From: Micractinium sp. NFX-FRZ
Taxonomy: Eukaryota; Chlorophyta; Trebouxiophyceae; Chlorellales; Chlorellaceae
Assembly: GCA_029339195.1 (NCBI GenBank)
Contig: JAPTJF010000391.1
Location: 1-61,118, forward strand
Reading direction: 5' to 3'
DNA length: 61,118 bases
The translations under genes were made by a program, and so were the position numbers. The notes under the pieces were generated by a model. It did no database searches. It was given only the letters and a program-made list of their open reading frames with translations, and was not told where the DNA came from. Shown piece by piece: positions 44,648 through 61,118 of this stretch. Position 1 is the stretch's first letter. Every line of letters begins with the position of its first letter.

Positions 44648-46312
44648 ATGCAGGCCTTGGCCAGGCAGGCACTGGCGCTGCCTGCTGCACACAGCCCAAA
44701 CCCAACAGTCTCTGCCCACTTCCGGCTTGTTCAGGTGCGCTTGCATCTCAGGTTTGCGTCAGAGGTAGGCGAGAAGGGAGGCTTGGGCCCGGACGGGATG
44801 GCGGGATGGCGGCCGTGGCGGCCTCCGACGTTGCAGGCGCTGCCTCCCCTTAACACGCTTGCCTGCACCACGAGGCCGCTAGAGAGACACTATACTGTTA
44901 CATACACTCTGCACTTCTGCACCCGGCCCCCACTTGGTATGCTCCCTGCAGCCTGCGGTGGCGCGCCCCCGACGCGCCCTCACAGCCGTCCGCTCGCATG
45001 CGCCCGAGCGCCGCGATTTCGAGGACCCCAGGTTGCCTGCCGTCTGGCGTGTGGGATTCCATTGCTGCTGGTTGATTCATTACGCCAACTTGCTGTGACT
45101 GCAACTGTGCTTTGCAGCAGGGTTTTCCTGGCCCTCCGTCGCCCGGGCAAGGTCGCCAGTGCTCTGTGCCCCACCCTCTTTCCTCTGCACGCAGCCGCCA
45201 CCCCGAGTTGGCCCACCTGCACCAAGAGATGCCCCACAGCTCGCCCGAGTGCGTCATGCGGCAATGTTGCGGTGCTGCTTGCTGCACTGACCAGTGCCAG
45301 CAGCAGCGGCTGCCTCAGGCTGCCTCCCTGTGCGGCGCAACTGCCCCCTCTTCACCCGGAGCTCCCCAGCACCACCCACCCCCGCAGGGCACAGCGTGCG
45401 GCGCGCGAGGCGGGCGCCCCTGACGCCGTGATGAGGCGCCAGGAGGAGCTGGACTTCCACGCCGTCAGCCACGCAGACCGAGCCGCGGCGCACCAGCACA
45501 CCTTCCCGGTGGGTGGCCTGCTGGGCTGGTGGCGCTGGTGCTGCTTGGGGGTGGGAGCGGGCTTGGGCAGCGTGGAGCCAGCCTGCCTGCCTGCCCCTCT
45601 GCCTGCCGGCCATCGGCTTGCTGCTTGAAGTCACTGCCCTGACCCCGTGTCTCTAGGCTTGCCTGAGCCCTGGCTTTGCTACTGGGCTCTGCTCAGCCCA
45701 GTTCATCCTGCCGCTGCCTCCACCCACGTCCCCACCCCGGCAGGAGCTCATCCACGGGCAGCCTGGCGAGGAGGCGCCGCAGCACCCAATGACCCCGGAG
45801 CAGCGCCAGCTGATGGAGAGGCACATGAGGGGGCAGGATGGGCTGGAGGAGGAGGTGCACAGCAAGGGGCGGGAGGCTGGTGCTTTCGCTGGGCAGCGCC
45901 AGCGTGGCACGCACGTGTGGGGGGAGGTGAGCGGGCACGGCGGACCTACGACAAGGTCCTCGGCGGTCTCGGCCACCATTGCCCACACTGCCACCTTCCG
46001 TGAACCACCTCGGCTTTCATAACAATAACGAGAGATTACATAGCCGCTTCTGCACCTCTGCCTTGCATGCAGGACGCCCGTGCTTACGGTGCCCCTGACT
46101 CCTCCCCAGCCACTGCGGCAGCAGCCCCTGCCAGACCTGGCCCCGGACCTGGCGGCAGTGGCCTGCAGGAGCCTGATGCGGGCAGCCCCATGTCTGCGGC
46201 GGGCAGGGAGGGCGGGGGCACCGTCGAGGCAGGGGCGGCAGCCAAGGCGCCTCCGGTGGCTGGGGGTATGGAGGCGCGGCAGAACAGGGCGCCGCCTGTG
46301 GATGATGCATAG
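44648..46312 (+). CDS. Unidentified protein with mitochondrial-type leader; first intron unresolved
   Basis: Exon 1 (44648-44764) encodes an Arg/Ala-rich leader ending LHLRFASE, like a mitochondrial presequence, with a good donor (GAG|GTAGGC). Later coding blocks are ~45384-45508 (AAREAGAPDAVMRRQEELDF), 45744-45926 (TPEQRQLMERHMRGQDGLEE) and 46073-46312 (Ala/Pro/Gly-rich tail ending PPVDDA), and these three chain in phase. Exon 1 ends in phase 0 while the best acceptor before the second block needs two extra bases, so at least one small exon or a different acceptor is missing from my model. The frame is open from 44648 to 45628 without a stop, so intron retention cannot be excluded. I do not recognise a family. 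A TATA box precedes it and a TGTAA signal follows it, supporting a real gene. Confidence 0.5.
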
Positions 46313-46796
46313 CAGAAGCAGGGATGGAAGAGAGCCTAGTGCAGCACAGCAGCGCTGGGTGCCTGGCCCGGGGAACGGCTGCACTGCGGTTTGAGTGGCT
46401 CACCCCGGCAGCAGGGGCGACGGCAGCGCTGGCGGCAGCAAAGCACACGGTTGAGCCAGGTCTCACCGCATTACACTGGCAGTGCGCCTGTGTGTTCATT
46501 CTAAGCTTGCCATGAAGTGACAATGTTGCAAGTCAAGGGAGTTGTAAGTCATGCGCGAAAAAAGACTGTGCTGCCGTTTGGTTCTGCTGCGGGCTGCCTG
46601 CCTGCCTTCCTACGTGTTGTGCTACCTACCGCCTGGCCACTGCTGCCTGCTGCTCCAGCTGCCTAGCCCAGCCGCCGGCTGGGCTTCACCACAACCGCCA
46701 TCCGTGGTGCATCTGCTACTGCTGGCCCGTCTCAGTGCCGCTGCAGCTTGGCAGCAGTGTTGTTGGTCGCTGCCAACCACTCCTGCTCACGCTGCG
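46313..46796. other. Convergent 3' region, 44648 gene / PEX6
   Basis: Non-coding spacer between converging stop codons. It contains TGTAA at 46543-46547 (plus) and TTACA at 46473-46477 (TGTAA on minus), so the two transcripts probably overlap at their 3' ends. Confidence 0.6.
46543..46547 (+). terminator. TGTAA poly(A)-type signal for the 44648 gene
   Basis: Plus-strand TGTAA 231 bases after the stop at 46312. Confidence 0.45.
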
Positions 46797-52984
<6,188 letters not shown>

Positions 52985-53276
52985 GACGCTTGCTGGAGGC
53001 AGGCCAGCGAGGGCCCTGCCGCTGGGCTACACAGGGGTGCGCACAGAGGCCATGCAAGCGTGTCCAATGCGCTGTGGGGGTATCGGAGGCCTGTCGAGAG
53101 CTTCATAGGCGTGCTGCGGCATTTTCTCAGCACGGCTGCCAGCGGGGCGCCCCAGCGACCGGCACACGATCCCGCCGTCTGGCAATTACACCCAGCATTG
53201 CCGTGACCGCCAGCACGGGTGCACAGCCTCTGAGCTTTAGCCTGCCTGCAGCCAGCCCATCACCCCAGTGCGCCAT
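52985..53276. promoter_or_regulatory. Shared divergent promoter, PEX6 / USP10-type gene
   Basis: Only 292 bases separate the two start codons, the tightest divergent pair here, so regulatory elements are likely shared. No TATA box is visible. Confidence 0.6.
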
Positions 53277-56200
53277 ATGCAGCAGGGCAGGGAGGGCAGC
53301 GGCGGTGGGAGAGAGGGCACCGGTGGCAGAGGCTTCAGGCCTCGCGGAGGCAGGGTGAGTGGCAAGTGCGTTGAGTGGCAGCAGCACGCAGCAGGGCTTG
53401 CGCCTGGTCCCCTGCAACCCCTGATCATGCATGCGCACTGTGTACCGGGCCATTGGCGTCGCGGTCAGCCCCATGCAGCATGATCGCAGCGTTTTCTTGC
53501 GTCTCTTGTGTCTAGCCTGCCCTTGAGCCCTACCAGCTGTGTTGGCCCTCTGGCCTGCAGGGAGAGGGGGAGGGCCACAGGCCCCGAGGCGAGGAGGGCT
53601 TCAGGCCCCGCGGCGACCGTGACACCGGCTATGGCTACGCCGGCGGCAGGGGCGGTGGCCGGGGCGGCGTCGGCGGCAGGGGGCCGCACAGCAGCGCCAC
53701 CCGCCAGGCTGGCCCACGCGTGCCTGGACCGCCCCGCTATGGCGCCAGCGGCAGGGCTGGCCAGGAGCAGCAGGCTGGCCAGCCGCACGTGATGCAGCAG
53801 CTGGGGCAGCCGCGCGGCAGCGGGCAGCACCAAGCCGGCGCCGAGCCTTCGCAGCAGCAGCAGCAGCAGCATCACCAGCACCAACAGCAGCAAGGCGGCG
53901 GACCACCTCAGGCTTGGAGGAAGCCAGCCGTCCAGGCGCCCGCTGATAACAGCACCAGCACGGCGCCAGCGGCAGCAGCACCGGCAGCAGCACCAGCGGC
54001 AGCAGCTGCGTCGCCCGCTGTCCCCAGCGGCGCCCGCTCGTGGGCTTCGATAGCAAAGCAGAGTCAGGGGCAGCAGCCGCAGCAGCAGCAGCAGCCAGAG
54101 GAGCGGAGGAAGGAGTCTGGCAGCAGCCCAGCTGCCGAGCCTTCAGCAGGAGCAGCAGCAGCGCCTGACGAGCCCTCGCCTGTGGTTTCCCCCAAGGCAG
54201 CAGCAGCAGCAGCACAACAGCAGCCGGCAGTGGCAGCCCATCCGACTGCCGCGCCACCAGCCGAGTCTGCAGCTGTGGCGCCGCCCGCAGCAGCAGCACC
54301 TGCGGCTCAAGCAGCACCAACAGCAGTAGCAGCTCCCAAGGCAGCCCCCGCGCCTGTGCAGCCAGCGGCAGCAGCAGCCAAGCCTGAGCCAGCAAACAGC
54401 ACTGCCTCAGCACCAGCAGTAGCAGCAGCTGCGCCGGTGCATCCCGCTGCTAGCAAGCCCGCTGCCGCCCCCGCGCCCCCAAGGTCCTGGGCGCAGCTGC
54501 TGGCAACGCCCACCGCTGCAGCAGCCAAGGCAGCGCCCAAGGCAGCCCCTGCGCCTGAGAAGGAGCAGCAGCTGGAGGCAGAGGGTGCGCGGCAGCAGGC
54601 GCCTGCAGCGGCAGCACAGGCAGCAGGCAGCCTGGAAGCTGACGCCGCTCAGGCAGGTGCAGTAGGCACCGTTGCGGAGGTCTCAGCGGATGCCAGCGCA
54701 ACCACAGCAGCTGAGGCGCATTTGCCTGCAGAGCAGGCAGCAGCTGCCCAGCAGCCGCCACAGCGGCCTGCAGCAGAGCAGCCGCAGCAGGCGCAGCACG
54801 AGGCACCAATAGCCTCAGTGCTTGCGCCACCCGCAGCACCCGCAGCACCAGCGGCGCCAGCACGTGTGGCCCTCCCTCCGGCGGCAGCACCCTCGCAGCC
54901 GCCTGGCCCGGCGTTGATGCCGCCGCCAGTTGGCCTTCCTGTGTCGGTGCCCCGCCCAGGGCTGGCGCCGGGCCCGATGCCACCGCCGCCTGGCCCGATG
55001 CCACCGCCGCCTCGTGCCTTCTTCATGGGACCGCCTGGGCCGATGCCACCGCCCATGATGGCCGAGGATGCAGGAGGTGTGGTGGGAGAGGGCGCATGCA
55101 TGGGGGCGTCTCTGTGCTGCCTGCAGTGTGCACTGCGCAGCCACGCATGCAAACCGGCATGAACACGAGCGTGCCTCTGCATGGGTGGGGCAGAGGAGGG
55201 TGGAACTGAACCCGCCGTCCAATCCCCGCTGCGCCTCACACTTGCTGCTCGCAGTACCGCCCTTCATGCCCGGCCACCGGCCGCCTCCCATGGGCATGCC
55301 CCACCCTTCCATGGAGCTGGGCATGCCGCCGCCGCACCCGGGCATGCCTCACCCGGGGATGCCCATGCCACACGCCCACCCGGGCTGGGGACGAGGTGTG
55401 TGAGGGTTTGTGTGCGCAGTGGGGAGCAGAGCTGTGGTGCGGTGATGCTTGGCCATGCCTGTGCGCCTGCGTTGGGAGGTCTGCATGGAATGTTGTGTGT
55501 GAGTTGCGGCCCCGCCTGGTCTCCCATGCTCCCTCTGGTCCTGCCCCCGCCCCCTGCACCAGCGTCCCGACCCCAACCCCTGCTGTGCCTCTGCTGTCAC
55601 CCGCAGGTGCGGCAGTGCATCCCTACCCGATGCCGCCGCCGGGCCACCACCCGGGGGCGCCGCTGGGCAGCCACGCACCTGGCGTGCCCCACATGCCACA
55701 CGCGCCCGGCGGGCCGGTGTGGGGTCACCACGGGCCACTCGCTCCGCCAATGCAGCAGCAGCAGCAGCACCACCACCACCAGGGCCCGCCCGCCCGCCCA
55801 TCGTGGGGCCGGGGCGCACCAGTGTCCCCTCGCACAGGGGCGGCGGTGGCGGCTGCAGCGGCTGCCCAGGGCTTCAGGCCCACCGGAGGCACGCTGAACC
55901 CCCACTCTGCCGTCTTCACGCCCTCCACCTCCTCCTCCTCCTCCATCTCCACCAGGGCACCCTCCCCACCCCCTGCCCCTGCTGCACCCCCTGCGGCTGC
56001 GCCTGCAGTGCAGCCCGCAGCAGCCAGTGCTCCAGCAGCGCAGCAGGAGCTGGCCGGTCCGGTGGCCTCTGGGCAGGCGATGGTGCCCCCACAGCCGCCA
56101 CCAGCAGCAGCACCAGAGCCGCGGCAGCTGCACCAGCAGCAACAGCAGCAGCAAAGTGCAGCCGAGCCCGTGCCAGTAGAAGGGCAGCTAGCTGCACAAG

Positions 56201-59200
56201 CAGCGCCTGCTGCGCAGCAAGCAGAGGAGGCAGCTGTGCCGGCGGCTGCCGAGCAGCAGCAAGCGGAGCCAGCAGCAGCAGCAGCAGCAACAGCACAGGC
56301 GGCAGTCGAGCCACCAGCAACCGAGGCGGCGGCAGCAGTAGCAGAGGCACCCGCAGCAGCTGAGCCACCCGCAGCAGAGGCAGCGGAAGTGGAGGCGGCA
56401 CCGCCAGCGGCGCAGGCTCCGCCCGCCCCCCTGTCTTGGGCTGCGCGGGCTGCGGCAGCGGCTGCGGCGGCAGCAGCAGCTGGTGCTGCAGCGCCGCCGG
56501 CGCAATACAAGCCGCACAAGGCACCGCAGCGCGTGCCGGGCCAGCCCCCAGCCCCCAGCCTGGTGCAGCAGCATCGGCAGCAGCAGCAGCAGCAGCAGCA
56601 CCACGACCCTCATCACCACGACTCCCACCACCATGGCGGGCGGGGCGGCGGGCGGGGACACCACGGCGGACGGGACGGCCCACATGGGGGGCGCGACGGC
56701 CTGCATGGCGGCCGTGGGCACTATGGGGGTCGGGACGGCCCGCATGGTGGCCGCGGCGGCCGTGGCGCTGGCGGCGGCAGCAGCAACAGCAGCAGCAGGG
56801 ACCACCTGCCTCACCACCACCAACAGCGCAGCGCCGGCAGCATGAGCAGCAACAGCGGCACCCCCAAGGCCGCCCAGGCTGCGTCAGCAAACGCCAATGC
56901 CGCTGCTGCGCTGGCAGTGGCAACGGTAGCTGCCGTTGAGGTAGCTGCGGCGCCCGCACCAGCAACCGTGCAGGCGCCTGCCCCAGTGGCGACATCCATT
57001 GCCGCCCCCACCCGACCGCTGCCTGAGGCCCTGTGGCCGCTGTTCCGCGACGTTGACGCGGCCGCTGTAGCGGGGGGTGCACCCCGCATGCAGCCTCGCG
57101 GCCTGCTCAACCCCGGCAACCTGTGCTTTGTGAACAGCATCCTGCAGGTGCGCTGCCCGCCTGTGCAGTGTTGGGTTGTGGGGGCACTTTTTTGGCGGGA
57201 TTTCAGAGTGGTGCGCACGTTTGTTGGCGGGATTTCGGAGGGTGAGAGGGAGGGATGGGTGTGTGGCTGGCGCTAGGCAGGCGTCAGGATGCCGGGGGGC
57301 AGGGTAGCTAGCACCACGGAAGCTGCCTGCCCACCTTGCCAGCCGTCAAGGCGGAGCCCGTTGAATCCCACAGTGCGCCTGGCATGCCAGCCGCCTTCTT
57401 TGCAATGTGTTGGCCAGCCCACCGGCCTGCCCCGGTCTTGCCCCCGCCGCCCCTGTTCCCTGCAGGCGCTGCTGGGCAGCAGCCGGTTCTGCCACCTGCT
57501 GGGCATGCTGCGGTCCGCTGCCGCTGACCTGGATGCCACCGCCACGCCCACGCTGGCCGCTCTGGCCACCCTGGCCGCCGAGTTCCCGCCGCTGCAGCTG
57601 GCGGGCGCGCCGGTGGGCGAGCAGCAGCAGGGGCAGGCACAGCAGGTTGCGGCTGCGGGCAAGGCCGCTGCCGCTCTGTCGCTGCTGGGTGGGCAGCCCT
57701 TCATGCCCGACATGCTGCTGGATGTGGTGAGCTCCTTCCGCCCCGTGGCGCACGGAGGCGGCGCCGTGGTGGTGGGCGCGGGGCGGCGCGCCAACGGCAT
57801 GCTGGCACTGGAGGTGCGCAGGGCGGTGGTGGTGGTGCATGGTGGATGGGTTTGTGGCTGTAGAGCGGTCTGTGTTTTGGATTGGCACAACCCTCAGTGC
57901 CTGCTAGGGTCATGTGGCGGCAGAGTGGCAGTGCATGCCAAGGGGCCGTGGCAGGCCGGCAGGCAAACTGCTGGCTGCACGGCCTACCCCTCACCCTGGC
58001 CTCTCTGGCGGACCATTTCTAGCCACCTGCTCGCCAACCTTCCCGCCTTTGACAACCGCACTGCTCCCCCGCCTTCCCTGCCCTCCCACTGCTCCCTCCC
58101 CTCCCTGCAGCGCGACCAGGAGGATGCCCACGACTTCCTGGAGTTCCTGGTGGACCGCATGCACAGCGAGCTGGCAGCGCTGGGCGGCAGCACAGAAGGC
58201 GGCGCCACCACAGCCGCCACTGCGGCGTCGCCAGCCGCCGCCGCTGCCGCCGCCAACGCTGCCAAGGCTGCCGCCGAGGATGAGTGGCTGACCAAGAGCG
58301 GGCGGCGCCACACCAAGCGGCAGCAGCTGCGGGGAGACGGCGAGACCGCGGTGTCGGCGCTCATGCGCGGCACCTACGTCAGGTGGGGCCCGACTAGGCG
58401 GCGGGCAGAAATAACAGTGTGAGGGCGCCCCAACTAGGTTGGGTGCAAGCAGCTGGGATGTGTGGCACCAGCAAGGAGTGCTGGGAATGCTGCTTTTTGC
58501 TTTTCTTTGCTTTACATCTTCTTATCCGCAACAGAACTTGCAGGCAGCCGGCAGGTGTCCATGCCTGTGCACATGCACGGTGGTGGCTTTGCTGTGCGTC
58601 TCACTCGCCTGCTGCGACCGGCCCGCCTTGCCCTCCCGCAGCACCGTGACCTGCGAGGGCCACCCGCCGTCTGAGACCCCCGAGCACTTCACTTCCCCCA
58701 CCCTTCACATCCTGTCCGACAGCGTAAGTGCGGCAGGGCGCGGGGTTGCCTGCTCGCTTGCCTGCTTGGCTGTACGCCCGCTGACTGTCTGCCCGACGCC
58801 TCTGGCCTTCCTGCCCGTTCTATGCCTGCCCTTCAACACGCGTGGGTGTGGCGCCCTCTTCTTTGCACCTCCCTTCACCCTTCTCATGCCGCCCCGCTCG
58901 CCTGCCGCTTCTTGTGACTGCTAACTCACATTCTTCATCCCTTTTTTCTCTGCCTTCCCGCAGGTGCGGTCTGTGGAAGATGCTCTTGAGGAGCTGACCG
59001 CTGGGGAGAGCATCAGCGGGTACCGCCCCCAGGACCACTTGGCGCCCACCAATGCCACCAAGACTGTGCGCCTGCAGCGCCTCCCCCCCCTGCTCGTCCT
59101 CTTCCTTATGCGCTTCGACCCCGCCAATCTGCGCCAGAAAATCACGTGAGCAGCCGCCTCGCCTTGCTGCCACGGCTGCTTCACTCGGCTGCCTTGTGCT

Positions 59201-59929
59201 TCACTCTGACGCCGCGGGGGCTCGCTGCGCACTTGTGCGCTTGCTGCACGGCCGTGCAGCCTTGTCAGCTATTGCCAGCCTTTGTGGCGCAGTGCCGATG
59301 CAAGCCACGTGTGCTCGCTCCTGCCCCGACCTTTCTCATCTCCTCCCTTCCCTGCTTCCCTCCCCACCCCAATCCCACCCTGCCCTCTGCAGCAAGCAGG
59401 TGGCCTTCCCGCCGCGCCTGAAGATGAAGCGCTCTTGGCTGGCTGCCGACAGCGGCGAGCGTCACGTGGAGTACGAGTTGGTGTCCACAGTGGTGCACCA
59501 TGGCAAGGCCATCAGCAGCGGGCACTACACAGCAGACGTGCGCCAGCCGGACGACAGGTGGGGAGGGGTGGGGGAGGGGAGGGAGGAATGCGCGTGTTGA
59601 GGGGGGGCGGAGCAGGACAAGCGCTGGTGACGCGTTGCGGGGACTACACAATGCGCACTAGCATTGGCTTGCCCAATGCTCGGTGCGTTGGTTTAAGCTA
59701 CCTATCTGGTGTTGTGCTTGTTGTAAACCTCAGTGCAAGCGTTTGGCTTGGTACCCGCCCGCCTTGGTGCCTCCACACCCTGGCGCTGCCATTCTGCTGT
59801 CTCAACTCCCGCCACCCTCCTCCCTCCTGCAGTTGGCTGCGCTTTGACGATGGCAACGTGTTCCAGGTGAAGCAGCAGGACGTGCTTACCAACCGTCCCT
59901 ACTTGCTCTTCTACCAGCGCGTCGTGTGA
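53277..59929 (+). CDS. USP10-type ubiquitin carboxyl-terminal hydrolase (plant UBP24-like)
   Basis: Ten exons chain in phase to 1473 residues: 53277-53354, 53561-55076, 55255-55395, 55607-57147, 57466-57813, 58111-58382, 58642-58723, 58964-59145, 59393-59557, 59833-59929. The N-terminal ~1050 residues are low complexity: Arg/Gly repeats ([18 protein letters not shown]), long Ala/Gln runs, Pro/Met/His repeats (PPHPGMPHPGMPMPH), a PAM2 motif (TLNPHSAVFTPS, Leu675-Pro684) for poly(A)-binding protein, and an HGGRDGPHGGRDG-type RGG box. The C19 peptidase domain begins RGLLNPGNLCFVNSILQ (nucleophile Cys1085), continues DQEDAHDFLEFLVDRM, FLMRFDP, and closes with ISSGHYTADV (His1431), SWLRFDDGNV (Asp1447/1448) and YLLFYQR. 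Human USP10 and yeast Ubp3 link deubiquitination to RNA-protein complexes; the RGG and PAM2 elements fit such a role. The leader start is the first ATG in frame. Confidence 0.94.
55894..55923 (+). other. PAM2 motif in USP10-type protein
   Basis: Codes LNPHSAVFTP, matching the PAM2 consensus L-N-P-x-A/S-x-x-F-x-P that binds the MLLE domain of poly(A)-binding protein. Confidence 0.75.
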
Positions 59930-61118
59930 CGAGGCGAACAAAGACCCTGTTTGCCAGTCCAGGTGCTGCTCGACGCCGTTATACAACAACAATGGCGGTT
60001 GCTGTCATGGGGCGCAATGCACTCTTGTACCTGTCATCCCAATCTGCCCCCTTTTTCACCCTTCCTTCCCTTCATTAACTTGCAACGTACATGGCACCTT
60101 AAGCTTTGGCCCGCAAGCAACAGTACCCGAGCAGCAACCTCAACTCAGCTTGTCCTTGCAACAACAATGCAACAACAATAGGGCTTGTGAACACAAGTTT
60201 CGAGCGGATATAGTTTGTGCGGTTAACAGAAAGCGAAGAACATTGCCTGGTCGGTGTCCCAACATCCGAGGGAGGCTGGTGATCGCGCATGCGCAAGTAG
60301 GTCACGGGTAGTCCGGAGCGCCGTGGCCTTGCACATGCATGCCATCATTTCTACTCGGGATAGTCGGTTTGAGGGAAGGATGGTCGATGCAAGGGTAGGA
60401 TGTGCAACGGGAGCGAAGGATGGGTCGTGAGGCACGTGCAGGGAGGACCAAAGGAGGGAAGGATGGTCTGTTTGAGGGAAGGATGGGCTTGGCATCGCTC
60501 CGGCGCCGCTCCTCCCGCCTTCACCCAACGGGGCTGCACCGCGTTGCGGCCCGGCCCGCCCCGCTTGTCGGAAGGGTCAATGACGGTGGCAAGAGGTTGG
60601 GGCGTGCTCTGAAGACGGCAAGCATCGCCCTGGCCTGTGCTCGCAGCATGTGTGCTGGCGGGGAGGCCAGCGGGCACATCGCTGCCAGCGCACCCAGAAA
60701 GTGTGTAGAGGCGGCGGGCGGGGCTGGAAGCAAAGGAGTGTCTGGGCCTCGAGTCATACCAAACGCCAGTAGGGGGAGGGAGGCAGCTGGGCGCCGCCAG
60801 AAACATGGGGCACCGCAGATTTGTGCCCTTGCGGGGCAGTGCTGCCACCTCGCTCAACTGCATCGAATCTCATGTCACCGCCCACCCTGCCTCGGCGGAG
60901 CAGCGGGGCAACCCAGAACCAAGCATGCCGGTGCACATGAGTACGTGGGACAGAACACCAGCCGTCAGGCCGCTGGGGAAGCCAGGTGGACGGGCGGGCA
61001 CTGGTGATCGGAGCAGCGGGGCAGCTCACCTGTACCGCCGCCAACCGGCCACCCTTCGCGCGGCGGCAGCTGAGCTGGCAGGATCAGTACCACCGCCCAG
61101 GCTGGAAAGTCTGCAACA
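59930..61118. other. Non-coding right end
   Basis: The 3' UTR of the deubiquitinase followed by intergenic sequence. It contains an AAGGATG repeat cluster (60374-60486). No complete gene, RNA gene or recognisable domain is visible up to the window edge. Confidence 0.55.
60374..60486 (+). repeat. AAGGATG repeat cluster
   Basis: Five copies of (A)AGGATG, three of them in the longer form GAGGGAAGGATGG, in about 110 bases. Related to the field at 33417-34003. Confidence 0.7.

Noticed and set aside
44765..45383. Candidate small exon near 45118-45151 in the 44648 gene
   Set aside because: It has splice-like borders but a length that does not repair the phase problem, so I left the intron unresolved.
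53601..56519. Several minus-strand frames of 200-390 residues opposite the deubiquitinase exons
   Set aside because: They are complements of GCA/CAG runs (poly-Ala/Leu/Cys); no domains and no splice-consistent gene.

Overview
The window is nuclear DNA of a eukaryote, most likely a green alga (Chlorophyta; a trebouxiophyte such as a Chlorella relative is a guess). The evidence is very GC-rich DNA, protein genes split by many short G- or C-run introns with GT-AG borders (two GC-AG), heavy CAG/GCA runs coding poly-Gln and poly-Ala, plant-type genes (GARP and bZIP regulators, C2/lipase class 3, DUF266 glycosyltransferase) beside algal ones (cytochrome c/ascorbate peroxidase hybrid, ADP-ribosylglycohydrolase), and TGTAA polyadenylation-type signals behind some genes. 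I see no prokaryotic, viral, rRNA, tRNA or CRISPR features. All gene models were built by hand from protein family motifs plus splice sites; eleven of them have exons that chain in phase to a stop codon inside the window, one (C2/lipase) is in phase but runs off the left edge, and one (44648-46312) is unresolved.

Layout, left to right: poly-G edge (1-60); C2 + lipase class 3 gene (-, 3' part missing off the left edge); alpha/beta hydrolase (+); mitochondrial class I peroxidase (-); small Lys/Ser-rich nuclear-type protein (+); secreted Kazal-trypsin-like serine protease (-); 2.3 kb spacer holding an imperfect foldback; GT14/DUF266 glycosyltransferase (+); a cluster with two tandem bZIP paralogues (both -), an inverted bZIP pseudogene fragment between them and an AAGGATG repeat field; GARP transcription factor (+); ADP-ribosylglycohydrolase family (-); unidentified possible mitochondrial protein (+); PEX6 peroxisomal AAA ATPase (-); USP10-type deubiquitinase (+); 1.2 kb of non-coding end.

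Apart from the tandem bZIP duplication, neighbouring genes alternate strand strictly, so almost every intergenic space is either a shared divergent promoter or a shared convergent 3' region. No operon-like pathway links the genes; two lipid-linked hydrolases are adjacent, and PEX6 and USP10 share a 292-base divergent promoter.

The most unusual signal is inside introns. In several genes the intron carries one to three degraded copies of the neighbouring exon edge, splice site included, at spacings of roughly 50 to 250 bases. These exon-edge echoes are described one by one in the findings. Other points of interest: a 6-nt microexon in the peroxidase, peroxidase active-site residues mixing cytochrome c peroxidase and ascorbate peroxidase features, a protease carrying its own Kazal inhibitor domain, a conserved hydrophobic C-terminal segment in both bZIPs, apparent start-codon loss in one bZIP copy, and a perfect 14-bp inverted repeat just upstream of the GARP start codon.
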